Translations under genes and position numbers: made by a program
The notes under the pieces: model-generated
Databases searched by the model: none
Told to the model about the DNA's origin: nothing
What the model saw: the letters and a program-made list of their open reading frames with translations, nothing else
Source of the DNA: Cylicocyclus nassatus
Taxonomy: Eukaryota; Nematoda; Chromadorea; Rhabditida; Strongylidae
DNA: 64,000 bases
Reading direction: 5' to 3'
Assembly: GCA_958299035.1 (NCBI GenBank)
Contig: CATQJL010000112.1
Location: 45,528,941-45,592,940, forward strand
Shown here: positions 1-9,942 of the stretch, in pieces
How the letters are laid out: every line of letters begins with the position of its first letter
Numbering within the stretch: the stretch's first letter is position 1

Positions 1-773
1 TCAATAAATCGATGGAAGGACCCAGTGAAACGTCGCGAAAAGTAGCCTATCTTCTGCGCCTGGCCTCATTTAGAGGGGAGCAAATTTCAGCCTCATTGGT
101 TCACAACAAAGGAGTCTATAAGCCACATACTTACATACGAACAATTTTACAGAGATTGAGTTTTATTTATATTTAGATTTGCAGTAATTTTTCTTTGGTT
201 AGACATCGAAAATCTGAAAATTGCTTCTGCCAAAATGGTGCTGGGCTGTTCTTTTTTAAGTAATTCTATACAATTTAGCATTGGAAATACAATCGTAGAT
301 TTTCAGCCTTCAAGGTTAGTTCTCGGGAAGTATCGATTTCAATTTAGAGAACAAAAAAAATAAGCTAATCTCCATATTTCTCGAGAAATAACCAACCAAC
401 CAAAAAGTTGGAAATCTGCGCTCGTCTTTCCATGTCAAATAGTATGAAATTATCTAGGAACAGCCCTGCATCACTTTGGCAACGATGTCTAGCCAAAGAA
501 AACGCAACAATTGCGCATATGAATGTTAGATGAGGAATATATGCCCATGGGCAATTTGAGGGTTCGGAAAAATATTTTGGACGAAGATACGAATTTGATT
601 TCTGGGGCATTTGAGCCTTTTTAAAATTCATCTTCAAACTTCACACGGATCAAGATAATTGTAAAGCTTGCTTTGCTCTATTAAATCGTATCCCATACAC
701 GTTCATGGGAATTGAACTTTGTGATGCCATGACGAGAAAAAAAATGCGACATTCTTTTTCCCGACCTAATGTA
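1..773. other. no gene or repeat recognised
   Basis: I see only AT-rich sequence with short chance reading frames and no convincing splice-bounded exon on either strand. It ends at the TA that flanks the next element. Confidence 0.5.
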
Positions 774-1514
774 CAGGGTGTCCCCAAAAAACGTATTCAT
801 TGTTTGATTGTTTATCTCTCTTGTAATGAAATGTTTCGAGAAGCTTTGGGTACCTGTGTAATACTGTTTCAGCATGAACATTTGCTATGCCAAGATTTAA
901 AAACAGCCGATCTTGGAATGCTTTGGGTACCATTTTGTAGAGCGATGTCAAACTTGGATTTACAGCACGGGGCGAATCATCGATCGCTCTTCATTACTGT
1001 AGGATTACGGTAAGAACTCCCAGCATATGGAACCATTGTGAAGTGACCACCTAACAAATTTTTTTAAAATTTGAATATACTAGGATTTTCGCGCATACTG
1101 ATTCCACCTAACAACTTTTTAAGAGTGCTTTCAGCTTTTTTGACGGTGTAATTACATTTCTGACAAATGCTGGAAATTGAGTTATTACGATTTACCAGAG
1201 ATAACTCAGAAAAGAAGCATCACAGTAAAATTGGAATTTCATTCTCGAAATCAGCGGCTCCCATTACAGTAGTACAACAGTTTTTGGCTTGTTTGGTTTT
1301 GTTCTGAGGCAGAATATAGCCTCCAATGGCCTAAAATCCTTGTCGGAGTTCGTACCGTAATCCTACAGAATGAAGAACGATAGATAATTCGCTCTATACT
1401 GTAAATGTAAGTTTAACCTCGCTCTACAAAATGGTACCCAAAGCTTCTCGAAACACTCCATTACAAAAGAGCTATTTACAATTAAACAGTAGGTACATTT
1501 TTTGGGACACCCTG
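774..1514. repeat. TA-flanked inverted-repeat element (mariner-type MITE)
   Basis: The ends are CAGGGTGTCCCCAAAAAA at the left and the matching TTTTTTGGGACACCCTG at the right. TA dinucleotides sit directly outside both ends (772-773 and 1515-1516). The inverted similarity runs far inward: the segment around a KpnI-like GGTACC (near 850) recurs reversed near 1435. TA duplication with a CAGGGTGTCCC end is typical of Tc1/mariner-derived non-autonomous elements. The element at 52311-52983 belongs to the same family. No transposase frame is present. Confidence 0.75.
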
Positions 1515-1516
1515 TA

Positions 1517-1684
1517 CAGGGCTCCTAAATTGCAGAGTCGTTTGCACCAGCGGTCGCGCGACCGCGTCGCGCCCGTGCATTTTGCCGGCGCCGCCGCCAT
1601 CGATCGAGGCGGCGCCATTGATGCCCGGGCGCGATGCGGTCGCGCGACCGCTGGTGCAAACGACTCTGCAGTTTAGGAGCCCTG
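1517..1684. repeat. near-perfect palindromic MITE sharing a TA with its neighbour
   Basis: The ends CAGGGCTCCTAAATTGCAGA and TCTGCAGTTTAGGAGCCCTG fold over more than 45 bp, continuing into a GC-rich core with repeated GGTCGCGCGACC. TA flanks both sides (1515-1516 and 1685-1686). The left TA is also the right TA of element 774-1514, so one element used the target left by the other. No coding content. Confidence 0.8.
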
Positions 1685-1844
1685 TATATAATTAGAGTTG
1701 AAATATAATATAACTTGATAAGAGACTTTTAGTCTAATATTCCTTTCTCTATTAGAAAATAAAAGGAGGATGGAACTGCGGGGTTGGCAGCTGGAAGGCG
1801 ACCACTCGCACCCGTGACGCAGTCTGCGTCTCTCTAATCACTTA

Positions 1845-1950
1845 GGCTGCGTTCATACTGATCCAAGTTCGGGAACAGTTCCAGCACACCGCCCGAACTG
1901 AGCGCTGTGCTGGAACTGTACCGTACTTCGGGATCAGTATGAACGCAGCC
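1845..1950. repeat. 106-bp foldback with TTA target duplication
   Basis: The ends GGCTGCGTTCATACTGATC and GATCAGTATGAACGCAGCC are reverse complements, and TTA flanks both sides (1842-1844 and 1951-1953). A 3-bp TTA/TAA duplication with a GGCTG-type end fits PIF/Harbinger-derived MITEs. The bases 1687-1844 and 1951-2195 hold no gene; a short run of GCCTTTGCGTGCC-like repeats lies near 2040-2077. Confidence 0.7.
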
Positions 1951-2195
1951 TTAGCATTGATTAGGCCCCGAAGCCCCGCTTATCGAGACGCTACTCTTGT
2001 GAAGTCAAAGGGCAGGTGCCACTCATTCGCATGCATTCGCGCCTTTGCGTGCCTTTGATGCCTTTTGCGTGCCTTTTTCAATGCGATTGTTGCTCTTTCG
2101 CATAGCATCCAAAGCAGCAAATGAGGTTGTGGTGGTGCCTAAGGAAAGAATCTCACGAACGGCTTATTTAGGCACTACAAAGCGTGGAACTTAAC

Positions 2196-3126
2196 TTACA
2201 CAGTAAGATACGGGGCCAAGCAACGTAAATATCTGCACATTCTCTTGTACTCGTGTATCATGGACAGTTCACTCACCTATGAAATTTTGTAAATATCTTG
2301 GGATATTGCTTCAAAATTGTCTTCTCGACAAAATTAGTCAGTCCAATCCATTTAAATTGAACTGTTACAACTTTATAGCAACACATAATCTAAATTGGCA
2401 TGTATGAACACAAAACAAAGCTATTATAGTGACCTACAGGAGTCGTAGAGTATACCCATTCCGGTTTGAGCTGTCCCCTCCCTGTTCTCTCCGATAAGAA
2501 AAGTTTTGGATCTAAATCGGCGCAATAGTCGTATTTTCCTATAGTGACGTCATCGCATATGTCAAGATACATTATATCTCTTTTGAGTGGAGCATTTAGT
2601 GGCTGAAATTATACACATCAGCAAATAACTAATCATTACTACAATATTCACGTTTTCCGAACATCCATTGTCAGGAAGATGTAGTGACTCGATTACCAAA
2701 GTGAAGTTTTCTCCCATATAGCCGGGATTCTAGAATGAAAGTGGAAATTACTATTTTTTCATGAAAATGGTACTTACAGTTATGACTGTTTTGCAATATG
2801 GATAGGCATTCCAACTCTCTTCATGAACTTCGAAAGCTTCATCAGGCAATATCTGCAATTGTCAAAAGAGCAGCGTAAAATCACGCGCAGGGGGACAGGC
2901 AACAGAGATTTCAAACAATTTTGTTTGCTTAATTTTCTAATATGACCAACAGACTAGCATAAGTCTTAGTTAGCTGATACTGATGTTCTTTCACCAAATT
3001 ACTTACCTTTTGTAATACCCATGGTGATTTTGACTTTAGTCGGTAGATTTTGAATGTGTAGGTTCCCGACAGCGTCTTTCCCGGCAAAATGGTTGAGTCA
3101 TCGAAGAAATCAATTTGTTTCACAAA
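2196..3126 (-). CDS. phosphatidylinositol transfer protein, class I type (six C-terminal exons)
   Basis: PITPs are cytosolic proteins that carry single phosphatidylinositol or phosphatidylcholine molecules between membranes. Six exons read right to left: 3126-3007, 2852-2778, 2729-2652, 2602-2438, 2389-2277, 2232-2196 (TAA 2198-2196). All have AG acceptors and GT donors, and phases agree. Family signatures seen: [42 protein letters not shown] with a nearby upstream Ser, and [13 protein letters not shown]. The Thr and Lys of YTFK and the Asn of NPGYM align with inositol ligands T59, K61 and N90 of vertebrate PITP (numbering from memory). I chose the GTAGGT donor at 2437 because it leaves a 48-nt intron and keeps the loop before the conserved C-x-Y. 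About 45 N-terminal residues were not located. Oddities: the membrane-docking WW reads WI, and translation stops about 12 residues after FHR, so the long C-terminal helix is missing. Confidence 0.9.
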
Positions 3127-3711
3127 CTGAAAAAGAGACTTGGTCCTATAATGACAATAGTTGAAAAAGTTGATGCCTTGGAGCAACCTAGTGTAAAGTT
3201 ATATACACGTACACTTCGATCCTGAGCGTTGATTTTGACTAGAATTGTACAAGTCATGAGTCTTTTCTTCAGACACTCAGCGAACTGTACGCCAAGCCTA
3301 TGCCTCACTGGGATTGCAGTGCAAAGTTGAAGTAAGACCTTGGGAAGGCGGACATCGCAAGAAAAACGACGGACAAATTTTCGCACTTTGCAGTGTGTAC
3401 TTCAAAAGCGGATGCGATTTTGCGTGACCGCTTGTCAACTGCTTATTTCCTCGAAAAAGTAGCGATTCTTCTGCGAAAAATGAGCGAGAAGGGGTCAAAC
3501 GGCTTTGCGTTATGAAATTCGAGTTTACCACATAACGCCAAAATTTATTGATTTGTCACTTTTCTCAAAAATCATGACTTTGCACAGAGGCGTCAAACAG
3601 GTACAAACTCTTTTCTTTTGCAAAGAGAAGCTCATAAAACTATGTACAACGATTTCAGATTTTTATGCAGCATCCCAGATTTTTGGCGATCTAACTCAAA
3701 ATGTTCGAGGT
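3127..3711. other. upstream of the PITP exons; first exon not found
   Basis: This should be intron or 5' region of the minus-strand PITP gene. A minus-strand frame near 3240-3340 weakly resembles a PITP N-terminus but has no usable donor, so I do not call it. Nothing else is supported. Confidence 0.4.
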
Positions 3712-3715
3712 TTAA

Positions 3716-4038
3716 AGGCACCGTCCACCCAAAGTGGAGGATGGCGAGATTATGATGGCATACTAGTGTGGGCCCCCACACTAGGCAAACCTCCAAGCTG
3801 CGCCGCAAAACACTGCTTCTGAAGCGAGAAATTCGCTCCGGAAGTAGCAAAGTAGGCGGACCATGGTCGTCCCGCCCACTTGCATGCTTTATCTCGCCTG
3901 CGCTTGCTGCAGAGGGTTCTCGAAACAGGGATTTTTGGGTATTTCGCGGATTTTCGACTCCATATTCGAAATCAGGGCCTTCAGAAGGCCTGGAATCGAC
4001 AAAAACATGGAAGTCGAGAATTTGGGTGGACGGTGCCT
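3716..4038. repeat. TTAA-flanked palindromic element, AGGCACCG ends
   Basis: The ends AGGCACCGTCCACCCAAA and TTTGGGTGGACGGTGCCT are perfect reverse complements, and TTAA flanks both sides (3712-3715 and 4039-4042). TTAA duplication is the hallmark of piggyBac-type transposition; family membership is inferred from this alone. The long frames read here on both strands are by-products of the palindrome. Confidence 0.75.
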
Positions 4039-4042
4039 TTAA

Positions 4043-4476
4043 AGGCAGCGTCCGGGCAAAATTTGGCCTCTCATGTTTTTGTGTTCTAGTTGTTCTGTTC
4101 TTGTTTCTGTGCCTTTCCGTGGCCCTGATTACAGTTACAAAGTTCAAATTGTACAAAACCCCCAAAAAACCCAATTCCTGGGGATCCTATTTTGAGGGCG
4201 CGGACGAGTTTCGGATTGTTTATCCCTCCGGCTCGCCACCAAGGAGGAGCTGCAACTGCATGGGTGCAGTTGCAATCCATGATCGATCGATGCGTGAGAA
4301 TACGCCCTCAGTGGGAGGTTTGTGATACGAGGGGCGGTTTTGATACATATCACAGGCTCGTATCTCCTTTTAGAGACCACGTCAAAAGATCAGACCAACG
4401 CAGATCGAATACTCATGGGCCCCGCTTTACAACTATTTGCTAGTCGGGGTGGGTGGATCTTGCCCGGACGCTGACT
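4043..4476. repeat. second TTAA-flanked element, abutting the first
   Basis: It starts AGGCAGCGTCCGGGCAA immediately after the TTAA that ends the previous element. It finishes TTGCCCGGACGCTGACT before TTAA at 4477-4480. The two elements therefore share the TTAA at 4039-4042. No transposase is encoded. Confidence 0.7.
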
Positions 4477-4480
4477 TTAA

Positions 4481-5651
4481 GTAGTCGTTTTCCATTGTTA
4501 TCTCTGCAGTGAGTGTATGGTAGAAGCTCACCGAGGTACTCGTTTAAAGAGAGAGACTTTTCTTCCTTGCAAAATTAGAAGGAAGCAAATCTCGTGTCCG
4601 CGAAAAGTTACAAAATTTCAAAAACGAAACGGCAGAACTTTCGCGACAACCTAATATATTCAGACAAGGCCTATTCATAATCCGATGACTGCCATTTCGG
4701 ACCGGAGCATATCTCGCAATATTGAGTTTGCGTAGGATTTTCTGGTTATTAATGGGTCCTGTGATCTGAAGTGCTGATCTTTTGGGAAGCATTCCAAGAA
4801 GTGAATATAAAAGTTTATTCAATTTGCCCAAAATGTCCCATCGTAAGCTAGCAAAATCAGAAACTTCAGAAAACGTACAACCCACCGGTGGGTCATATTG
4901 TCGTGAATGTGTTGAAGAGGTCAAGAACTACTGGATTTGTAGGGCTAAAACTAGCCAGTGCTTTCATATACGGGCCCGATTGCCAGGAAGATGCATGCTT
5001 ACACTAATGTGTGTATTTTTGCAATCATTTGGTTTAAAAAGAGCGCGTTGAGTGCGTCGTGCGCTATTGTCACAAGTAGTTTTCTTATCGCCTTTCTTGA
5101 ACTATTTTTCATGATAATAAAAAACCTTCCTAGTAGACACTGGCGGTACTTTTAGCAACAAAAGTGCCACAGGATTTTGATTTACACACGTTTCAGACCG
5201 CGAAATCTTCCGGCAAAATGTCGTGCTACACCAATTGTAGCACGAAGACGTTGGGGACCGACTTTTTTTTGTTGCATGATTTCGAGCTAAGCTCATGAAT
5301 AAGTTGCGCCAGGTGTTGTGTTTCGTACGCCACATTTGCATTAGAAGCGGAAACCATATAATCACTTCGAAATCCGTGCCCATAAACTTCAAAGTGGTGG
5401 ATTTCTCTCAGACTTGATACATGAGGTTCCCTGACAAGCTGGTGATCATGCCGGGGGGGGGGGGGGGACTTTTCATACAATCGGGGACTTCGCACCTAGC
5501 CTTCGCACCTACCTCACACCTACATCGCACCTCTCCATCCACGTAATGAGTAAGATTCTCCACTACGCCTAGGTGAGGGGAGGGGGAAGGGAGACTTTTC
5601 ATATGAACGCTCCCCGATCACTTTGACCTTCTAGCTATGCTAGGGTGCTGG
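4481..5651. other. no supported gene; unexplained frames and a poly-G tract
   Basis: Overlapping open frames occur on both strands between 4544 and 5051 (126 codons on minus, 89 on plus). Neither shows a recognisable domain or clear splice sites. A run of 15 G lies at 5453-5467. The sequence around 5468-5600 contains repeated 'cgcacct' segments that recur, partly inverted, near 6590-6710, so it is probably repeat-derived. Confidence 0.4.
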
Positions 5652-5882
5652 TCAATGGACTAAAATGAGACGTTTATTATCAAAAATGCGTAAACTAAAG
5701 AATATCTTGATTTTATCTGTTGTGTAAAGCTTATCGGGTTGAAATAGCGCATCATAGTAAATATCGTCAGGCCACAGCGAATTCATTTTCGCAAACAACT
5801 GGCACAATTGTGGTAATGAATAGTTCGCTTTATCGAGTCGCACGCCCTCCAATGGGTGTAGATATGTGAAGAGGCGCGATTC
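5652..5882 (-). CDS. possible terminal exon, function unknown
   Basis: A minus-strand frame of 76 residues follows a possible TAG acceptor (genomic 5883-5885) and ends at TGA 5654-5652. It contains LPQLCQLFAKMNSLWPDDIY and reads like ordinary cytosolic protein rather than repeat translation. I do not recognise the family. The acceptor lacks a good pyrimidine tract, so the exon start is uncertain. It could belong to a gene upstream of the PITP gene on the same strand, or be chance. Confidence 0.3.
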   Translation of the reverse strand, partial: ESRLFTYLHPLEGVRLDKANYSLPQLCQLFAKMNSLWPDDIYYDALFQPDKLYTTDKIKIFFSLRIFDNKRLILVH

Positions 5883-7677
5883 CTATTGCCAGATGGGCAG
5901 CATATAGCACATATTTAGTGTTTTATGAAGTTTTAGAATTACTTGAAATTTCGAAAGAAATATATGGGAATTTAGGGATTGTTCAATCTCATCATCTTGA
6001 AATCGATTTCAAACAAAATTGTTAAAGGTCAAAAACACATAAAAATGCAGTTAACAGCAATTTTGTAAATATGTTTCTGTCAGTTTTCTAGCAAAAGTCG
6101 TCAAACTTATCAAGTGGTTACTTCAAACAGCTAGTAAGCCAATGAACTTTGTCCGGCACTTTTTGAATTTTTCCATAGCATGAAACTGGAGTTTTAAGTT
6201 GATGACACCCGGAAAAATCGCGCGTCTTGACCGTCTTCCCCCTCCAATATCCCCTGTGGGAAGAGTAACACTTCCAGGTCATGCTGAAAGGTCGGAGAGG
6301 CATGTGACAATACTCAAATCAGTTCAAAACGTCTGCAAAAGAGACCGAATTATGTCGATTTGAACATTAAAAAATTCGTAAGTGGAATGATCATAGTGTT
6401 ATTTTTCGCAGCAAAACACTTTTGAAATCCATACAGTAATCAAGTTTTCCAAATTTATCCAAATTCGCAGTACTGCAAAAGCTAATCTAGATGTTTTTCT
6501 TGGAATGGAGCCAGCAGACCAAAACTTGGCATGGTGCCAGTTTTTACTGGATCTTTGCCAAAAGATGATGTGGAGGAATTCGTATGAAAAGTCCTCCTCC
6601 CCCCCCCTCTCTCTACAGTATACTAGACGCGGAGGTGCGAGACTTGACACTTAGCCATAGGTGTTCACACCTCGCACCTCGGAATTGTACATCGTATGAA
6701 AAGTCACTCACCCGATCATGCCACACTTATCCCACATGAAAACGCCTTTCTATGTGGCTTTCTCAAAATTTCATATGGAAAACTTTCAGCATCTTTATCA
6801 TGGTTATGCCCTCGATGCCTAGAAGAGTTTGTGCGCGTTGAGGGGTTGGACTACTATAGCTTTGACCACATTTGAGGTTTTGATCCAATCCGGTAGACCA
6901 TATACACTGTAATGAAAATTCCTTGAGAATGCAATTTAGCCAGCAAAAAACTGAACCGCAATTCTGTCGCACGTGGCATTCGCAACGCCATATCGATTTG
7001 CAATCGTTTACTGTTTATTACTGCTTGGTCCGAAAAAGGTAAGATAGCGAAGGACCAGAAAGGCATGATGGACAGTGGAATTGTGCCTATAGGATGGCAT
7101 TCTTATATGGGAAATAAACCGATCGTAGAAAGCAGAGAACTGTTGCAAACTCAATGATGCACCATGTGCAGCACAGGTCCGGAGGGCGTGCAGGAGTTCC
7201 TAGCACCTTTCCTCGCACCAAGTTCCCAGCATTCGCACACGAAAGGGTTCCAGCACCTCCGCGCTTCAAAGGTCAGGCCACTCCCATTGCTCCACCCATT
7301 TACTGGTCCCATTGTAAGGTGTGCAAGCAGCGAGAGCACAGACTCAATATTGAAGTAATAAGGGAAGAAAAATGGAGAAAAACGAAGAACATAGTTTTCA
7401 TTTCTCAATTGAAACTTCTGCTACACCATCCTTTCAAAAATGAGCATATGATTTATGTCATTTGATTGAAGTAATTCAAACAGGAGTTGAAAACTGAGTG
7501 ACCAGAATTAGCGTAGAACCCTATTACCTAACATTAGAATTATCTAATTTGAAAGAAGTACATAAAATTTCCGAATAAGCAGTCAACGCTTTTTCCGGTA
7601 GTTAGGGTAATGCACATATATACTTTCCTACTTTCGTTTGCCATCATGTATGTATTTCAATGAGTTTTTCATTCCAG
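5883..7677. other. no supported gene
   Basis: Only short frames are present. Segments around 6584-6708 carry two copies of CGTATGAAAAGTC flanking 'cgcacctc' repeats, echoing 5461-5600. A stretch near 7184-7290 resembles the GTTCCAGC-rich segments at 12840-12990, 17225-17300 and 29210-29290. No element boundaries could be fixed. Confidence 0.4.
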
Positions 7678-7835
7678 TTACTTCAATGATCAGTAAGATT
7701 TTAATTATCAGAAACCAATTTTTGAGTGTAGTATTTCCATGTGCTAGAATACCAAACTTCGGTTACATGTGTGAAGAGCTGGCTAGGATTTCCGAATACG
7801 ACACGATATTTGCAAGATATTTTAATTTGCTATAA
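7678..7835 (+). CDS. possible terminal exon, function unknown
   Basis: A good acceptor (tttttcattccag) ends at 7677 and is followed by two bases completing a codon, then 51 codons and TAA at 7833-7835. The peptide includes FGYMCEELARISEYDTIF and ends RYFNLL, a charged and hydrophobic pattern typical of real protein. No domain is recognised and no upstream exon of matching phase was found, so the gene model is incomplete. An internal AG near 7713 is a second possible acceptor in the same frame. Confidence 0.4.
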
Positions 7836-8220
7836 TTCTTAGATGGACTTTAATACTTGCGTGTAATTGACTAACTTCTCTGATCTATACTGTGATTGGA
7901 ATAGTCATAACTTCTGCTTGATTTATATCAATACGATATGTTTCACAAACCTACTCAAGCGCGAGCACTTACAAAATTTTGAGGGAGCGTCATTTTATTC
8001 GAAAACGTGTGTAAAAGGTAGCTCGAAATGCTGGAAATTCAGCTGCACGTCATGTACGAATCCTAAGCGCTTAACCTAAAGAACTTTTTTTTTCTCGATT
8101 GCTATCATCTTCGAAAACATTAAACGTCTTATACTGCGTGTACACATTCATAATGAGGGCAGCTGGAGGGAGGACTGATGGGCGGAGCCGCCCTTTGCCC
8201 CCGAGAAGGTGTGATGTCCT
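7836..8220. other. no gene seen
   Basis: AT-rich sequence follows the candidate terminal exon. It may include that gene's 3' end, but I see no clear AATAAA at a suitable distance. Confidence 0.4.
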
Positions 8221-8224
8221 TTAA

Positions 8225-8491
8225 AGGCAGCGTACACCCAAAATTTGAGTTACCGAATTTCCAAGATCTTTCTACACCGTGTATATACTAGGCCCAGAAG
8301 AAGACCAACTGCGTTGGTCCGGTCTCCCAGTGTTGCTTCTGAGCGGAGAAAACCCCCCTCAATTTTCTTTCATGCCGCCCCTTTTCTTTCGCTCCGCCTC
8401 CTCCGGACGAATCCATAACAGCGTAAGCTGCAATTGCAATTGCAGTTGCTGTTGCAACATCTGTTGCATTTGTTTTGGGTGTACGCCGCCT
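8225..8491. repeat. TTAA-flanked palindromic element
   Basis: The ends AGGCAGCGTACACCCAAAA and TTTTGGGTGTACGCCGCCT are inverted, with TTAA at 8221-8224 and 8492-8495. It is the same family as 3716-4038 by end sequence and target duplication. It includes a short region of alternating 'caattgcaattgcagttgc'. Confidence 0.7.
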
Positions 8492-8495
8492 TTAA

Positions 8496-9498
8496 GGGAT
8501 TTCTGGAGGTGCCAAGTACCCCTGCGAGAAAAAGCGGCTGGGCTTTGGGAACTCCTGCCACGCCGCCCACAGGTCCGATACCTTAGAAATTCACCCTTGA
8601 ATGGAAGAACTGGTGATAAGAATCTGACTCAATGGAACTTTCCACAACTCGTCTCTTCCAAAAAACCTCATCATTATCAAGTTAGATGAGCTCATCCTTC
8701 TTTCGTGCGTTGCCATTTAACTCAAGATAGTTGTGGATTTTCTACTAACGAACCTCTGCTCCTTCTCCGCCACCTGTTTCATTCTTACAAGCTTCTGCTA
8801 CCGAGTAGAGCTGCCCTTTTCGAAATTCATCAACGTCCAATGGCAGTGGAATTCGAAACTCCTGAAAGGCCATATGTCTGTCTACCATGCAAGAAGGAGT
8901 TAAAAATACCTTAACAAGCATTGGTTGCCGGGCGCTCCTATAGATTAAGCTCTTTCCTTATCGAGGGACCCTCCCAAAATGATCTGAAACACCTTCACTA
9001 CATGATCGAATTCGTCAAAAAGACAAACAATGGCGAAAAACAACGGGAAATGAATCTGGATGCAATAGGGATAAATATGAATGTAGCTGATTGTGAGTGA
9101 GAAATTGAACCGACCGGCGAGGATGCTGCTATAGAATGCTGCAACTTCTTTCTTTCAAGTAAAATTTCGCATGCAACATGATAATGGGTGTGAATCGTCT
9201 TCATTTCTAAACTCGAACAACTCTGCGGGCAGTGTGACAAAGGTAATGCCATTGTTTTATGCTTGGATCAAGAAGTGATTTAAGATTCGACTTTGTCTAA
9301 TCAACTCCTTTACAAGCAATGTATGCGTCATTTGATGGAACGTTTTCGAAACCGTACAAAACATTTGTGCATCTCCAGTGTGCCTTTTGATTTTATGTGG
9401 TTGAAGCAGCATAGTAGCTCCGCTTTGAAGAATCGGCGCTCAGACTTGATTGTTAGGACATTGTTAGATAATTTTGCAACGCAGCCCGTTCGCTGCCT
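8496..9498. other. no supported gene
   Basis: Plus-strand frames at 8279-8689 and 8705-8914 have no convincing splice sites or domains. The second ends in a C-x2-C (CLPCKKELK) that I consider chance. Nothing else is recognised. Confidence 0.4.
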
Positions 9499-9502
9499 TT
9501 AA

Positions 9503-9938
9503 AGGCAGTGTCCCGGCAGATTTTGCATTTCCATCTTTTTGCATGTTTTGGGCCTTTTCTACCTGTAGACCCCGAATATGAGCTTTAAAATGAATGAAAA
9601 GACCTTTTTCGTGGAGTTTGCCCAATTTCCAAAAGTCGGCTTGGACGAGAATTTCAATGGAAAGTTGGGAGGCCCTGGCACGAATACCCTGGTGCCTATA
9701 ATTTTTGCTTTGAATAGCATGCAAAATGTGAGAGAGCGGTCGTAGGGTCCCGCGCCGAACGGTAAGCGAAGACGTCTGAGCGCGCGCCGATTGGGGTTGC
9801 GCGCGCCAGTTCAAGGGCTACTTTCTCGGCCCATAGGGAACATCAACCAGCCGGACTGCGCCCTGGAGGTCGGTGGGATGACCAGGAACCCCACCACAGC
9901 AATTTCCCCCAGGGCGCGAATCTGCCGGGACACTGCCT
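9503..9938. repeat. TTAA-flanked element, copy 1 of the AGGCAGTGTCCCGG family
   Basis: The ends AGGCAGTGTCCCGGCAGATT and AATCTGCCGGGACACTGCCT are perfect inverted repeats, with TTAA at 9499-9502 and 9939-9942. Copy 2 (48667-49101) has the same length to within one base and closely matching interior, so both came from one recent source. No coding capacity. Confidence 0.8.
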
Positions 9939-9942
9939 TTAA

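Noticed and set aside
3632..4325. Overlapping frames of 180 and 185 codons on opposite strands
   Set aside because: They run through two palindromic TTAA elements, which open frames on both strands by symmetry.
6763..7066. Minus-strand frame with VYMVYRIGSK, resembling the [12 protein letters not shown] segment
   Set aside because: The match covers only a few residues, there are no splice sites, and the real exon is at 3007-3126.
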